NCBI GenBank assembly: GCA_035629175.1
Contig: DASPIL010000048.1
Coordinates: 20,827-84,826 of the forward strand
Reading direction: 5' to 3'
DNA: 64,000 nucleotides
Origin: Verrucomicrobiia bacterium
Lineage (GTDB): Bacteria > Verrucomicrobiota > Verrucomicrobiia > Limisphaerales > DASXHY01
Part shown: positions 63,601 through 64,000 of the stretch, one piece after another
Position numbering within the stretch: the stretch's first letter is position 1
Layout: each line of letters opens with the position of its first letter
Translations under genes and position numbers: made by a program
Notes under the pieces: generated by a model
What the model saw: only the letters and a program-made list of their open reading frames with translations
The model's database searches: none
Told to the model about the DNA's origin: nothing

Positions 63601-63922
63601 TGGCTCCGCCGCGCAGGTACCAGGCATAGAGATTTCCGTTACGGATGTTGAGTGAATAGCCGTTGAACGAAGCATCGAAGTATTTTGTGATCACGCCATC
63701 CACGAGGTTCGTCACGCGCGCCGTTTTGATCCAGGCGGTGATCGTGAGCGGGAAGGCGTTCAATGCCGGACTGTGCGGAACGCTGACGTAGTCATTCGTG
63801 CCCGTGAAGCGCAGCGATGTACCCGAGGCAGGTTGAGCCCCGGAGATCCAGGTAAATGCAAACGCTGCGACAAAAGCAGTCGCTGTCGAAAACCGGCGGC
63901 AAACTAAAAGGAATGCGCTCAA
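57644..63922 (-). CDS. Giant exported LamG-domain protein
   Basis: 2092 residues from TTG 63920-63922; a stop codon precedes it closely, so no longer ATG start exists. Signal-like helix (ATAFVAAFAFTWISGAQ). Two LamG/concanavalin-like domains in tandem: about 36-215 (LRFTGTNDYVSVPHSPALNA, GQWHHIAFVISPVSGSIYVD) and 250-425 (IRFNGVSGFVQVPHSAALNS). A long beta-rich middle follows. About 1450-1750 is helical and Ala/Leu/Asn-rich, coiled-coil-like. The last 250 residues are beta-rich and end with a Cys cluster (CGKIGWCPVCLKACKSL). First gene of the operon. LamG domains usually bind glycans or proteins. Function unknown. Confidence 0.78.
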   Translation of the reverse strand: MSAFLLVCRRFSTATAFVAAFAFTWISGAQPASGTSLRFTGTNDYVSVPHSPALNAFPLTITAWIKTARVTNLVDGVITKYFDASFNGYSLNIRNGNLYAWYLRGGANGVLSNPFGVDGGFIADGQWHHIAFVISPVSGSIYVDGNLRVTVGWTGVPGPPTGTEPLQFGRYHNYPNSFEGELDEVTLWNRALTSGEVNYLKHRVLQGSEDGLVGCWRADETAGSAVNNSATNSHHGVALNGVSRPPSYAALALRTIATNAIRFNGVSGFVQVPHSAALNSYPLTAQAWFRTTNATPVFVGVLSKYADATGNGWAIGIQSGRVRAFYYRTPADSALDVHTAPSVADGGWHHVALVVDPPGGRIYLDGILVGSSAWAGTPGATTSTQPFQIGRYDISAIHFTGAIDEVAIWSRALSASEIQLGRNRPLVGNEAGLAACWHMDEGAGTTTVDASANLHHATLVNSPAWVGSTAYLGDGSTHLIASPGVPTFARQFAISTAPSQNAFTVNARGLIRRFHDFASAPADQLVTNRLQAALRVAGTGAPIEIQPASSAVGALMPAYNASAPQPLSAGVLAQSSVMSLLPQPGVQLDSVNLLYEAVVTLSHNANGSAFVVDGSDTTQPTRLLHFNGHLMHGPVDSIFTNLAVPPSLAAAFPPTHQRLSIQISANGGYLVLAPAVRFGGPAFLVDLGVNGTATNVSGAFNLASAEQFFETAGVRYRLPGLQLHSGGATAGRIEAWFPTGFGMQTTTNSRVHFPFATRTNIVLTGSLVPTVASIFFTAASYNTDLLWFSEETKPLLFGATQVEWRIPQGEFHVAQAESVQFVRQQEDRQLSDLRGVLVEPLAGDRVSNDGYYRNAVAVPGAPLLVRPGPHGAALVTLQVDLQENEYRPHFPYLNRNIAGHLPMIDGALVVTNDLIDTASSYVLLAGPAPIPYARDCSPEAGCSVFPTIGLQVLNFTGPPGHFGLPEFTFTQDGGLLAYGSIPPTNLTWGFIGSATYAQRTSDVQQGAYHIAGTFLRGDQTVLPAVQRPGALLFSGWGNATNLNYVERPGTPAYASGFGNYAGLNFRAPAQGRSFIAGQDTGSYPLTPRSKYYARFGGVSGIHESATFPSTMTLYGYAFSFTSYRLSYLDSENWESRTDGVISLPHPSNFPVEFERMKFLCRGNLDSARLPANIPAKQMVYWNTAIKPLSLQFKPRAGNACSLTERYLVLGVETKLPFIPQAFHTALGFKNNGNLTTLATGVEGVDSRFPVPAQLHLQGPGGSTYPLTTAAAGYFNNWETSGRPEAGFYSLVGRIRVPFFRDTKVHLHVTPTSPTNSQISIMGGWPSEEGITANRGWRSGTQDYFNTPGFDPQHDAWPGGAVAAYRNSPDESFRPRAQRNWIDVALFDYPLTWNPVLRQFSSFVDSPVVLPVIDVDSRLKELTPGKVDLDFAQDLNLQLPRIKVLDFANDALNELNGPLNSVSNAIRAQLGSALNTAGLTSGFRSLQNALRENSEGFFRPVLEPALDPVVNSLYNALSAELAVSKANLLAKAPAIVTASSNGLQNAVRDLNGTIGQANSIFGQLNRALQDADDTLGLFIRVLEKDSGGKRHVVRAIIQKLAADQGPVLGFAAGLADSLVNGLLSDLEPTLAKVEGELRQLRNEFNQVRMQVGGLAADNDFAEALNRANHTAATLGSYTQLAAATLSNHLAAVVGPAGDYFIADPARARREIRERLVVAFLSSQVSSDYQTTLRQFLYDKNFLLDQLMDVLFDQVNRSIRDGLSSQIAGATDGLFQNMKGGGLLSGSLLSAKIRGAPTFEGDSLRKIHLDSEIEMNMPDSMKFMAYMDIKELNSQSTALSCIPSGAPAAEVTLGAKDIPLDWLGVSGGTPLTLSIEARWTLQSGAVLGVGGSLEVKGKVGFKGVSLNDFGASLAIGQLENYFAAKAGATVVILGIPVDFTAGIFAGKSCSIDPLVFIDPEAPKVLIVAISDFSGIYLQFGGGLSLSEILFGTSSCLLDIGANVTSALYYQGGPALGSIGGRQKITVNVDLICIISASAEWATAFRLDSIGRLTLQGEARLCGKIGWCPVCLKACKSLTVTGTIGDGGIDYEVDF

Positions 63923-64000
63923 TCGCAGCGAGTGGGTGGAAAGCTTCTACATCCAAGCATCAGCACAGGTAAAGGAAATAATCAGTCCACCTGCTCTTTT

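Noticed and set aside
1..64000. CRISPR array
   Set aside because: No set of regularly spaced short repeats was seen anywhere in the window.
63923..64000. Promoter for the giant-protein operon
   Set aside because: No convincing -35/-10 pair could be picked by eye in the 78 bases left in the window; the true promoter may lie beyond the right edge.

Overview
The window looks like a chromosomal segment of a high-GC Gram-negative member of the Verrucomicrobiota, probably close to the Pedosphaera/Limisphaerales group. The best single pointer is a 51-codon gene at 18570-18725 that matches the small basic protein known from the Chlamydiae/Verrucomicrobia lineage. The large secreted LamG/FG-GAP proteins, the exosortase, the DksA-like protein without zinc cysteines and the glycine-rich type II secretion genes fit that assignment. 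No taxonomic search was possible. No stretch longer than about 300 bases lacks a gene.

Layout. (1) 1-5424 is the right end of an integrated mobile element. It has a leftward operon of small overlapping phage-type genes (RecT-like protein running off the left edge, radical SAM enzyme, excisionase-like protein, ribbon-helix-helix proteins) and a short rightward arm (lipoprotein, acidic protein). It stops at a 3' remnant of tRNA-Val(GAC), the probable attachment site. (2) 5428-8854 holds a sugar kinase/nucleotidyltransferase pair and purH. (3) 8874-13365 is a leftward exopolysaccharide export operon (beta-barrel protein, tyrosine autokinase, Wza-like export lipoprotein, FHA protein) with a terminator-like hairpin just before the autokinase. 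(4) 13630-18725 is housekeeping and envelope genes (LysM lipoprotein, folD, SH3 protein, pseudouridine synthase, small basic protein). (5) 18942-23362 carries TonB/ExbB/ExbD and a CbiMQO cobalt or nickel importer. (6) 23428-26647 is exosortase, EpsI-like protein and a polysaccharide-priming sugar transferase, likely working with region 3. (7) 26668-34459 has a PAS histidine kinase, tyrS, a divergent pectin-degradation pair (oligogalacturonate lyase and GH105 hydrolase), a DksA-like protein and a DUF1003 protein.

(8) 34661-48830 is a long rightward type II secretion cluster: a glycine-rich exported protein, then GspE, F, G, H, I, J, K, a PilM/GspL-like protein, a GspM/PilO-like protein, a GspC-like protein, and a secretin split into two adjacent genes, followed by a histidine kinase. 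(9) 48894-50382 is a complete ISKra4-type insertion sequence with terminal inverted repeats and a perfect 9-bp target duplication, sitting between two convergent units. (10) 50433-63922 is a leftward three-gene operon encoding exported proteins of 1205, about 1198 and 2092 residues (LamG, fibronectin-like, FG-GAP/propeller parts). Their function is unknown. They are the strongest candidates for an undescribed surface or secreted system, and the nearby type II machinery is a plausible exporter.
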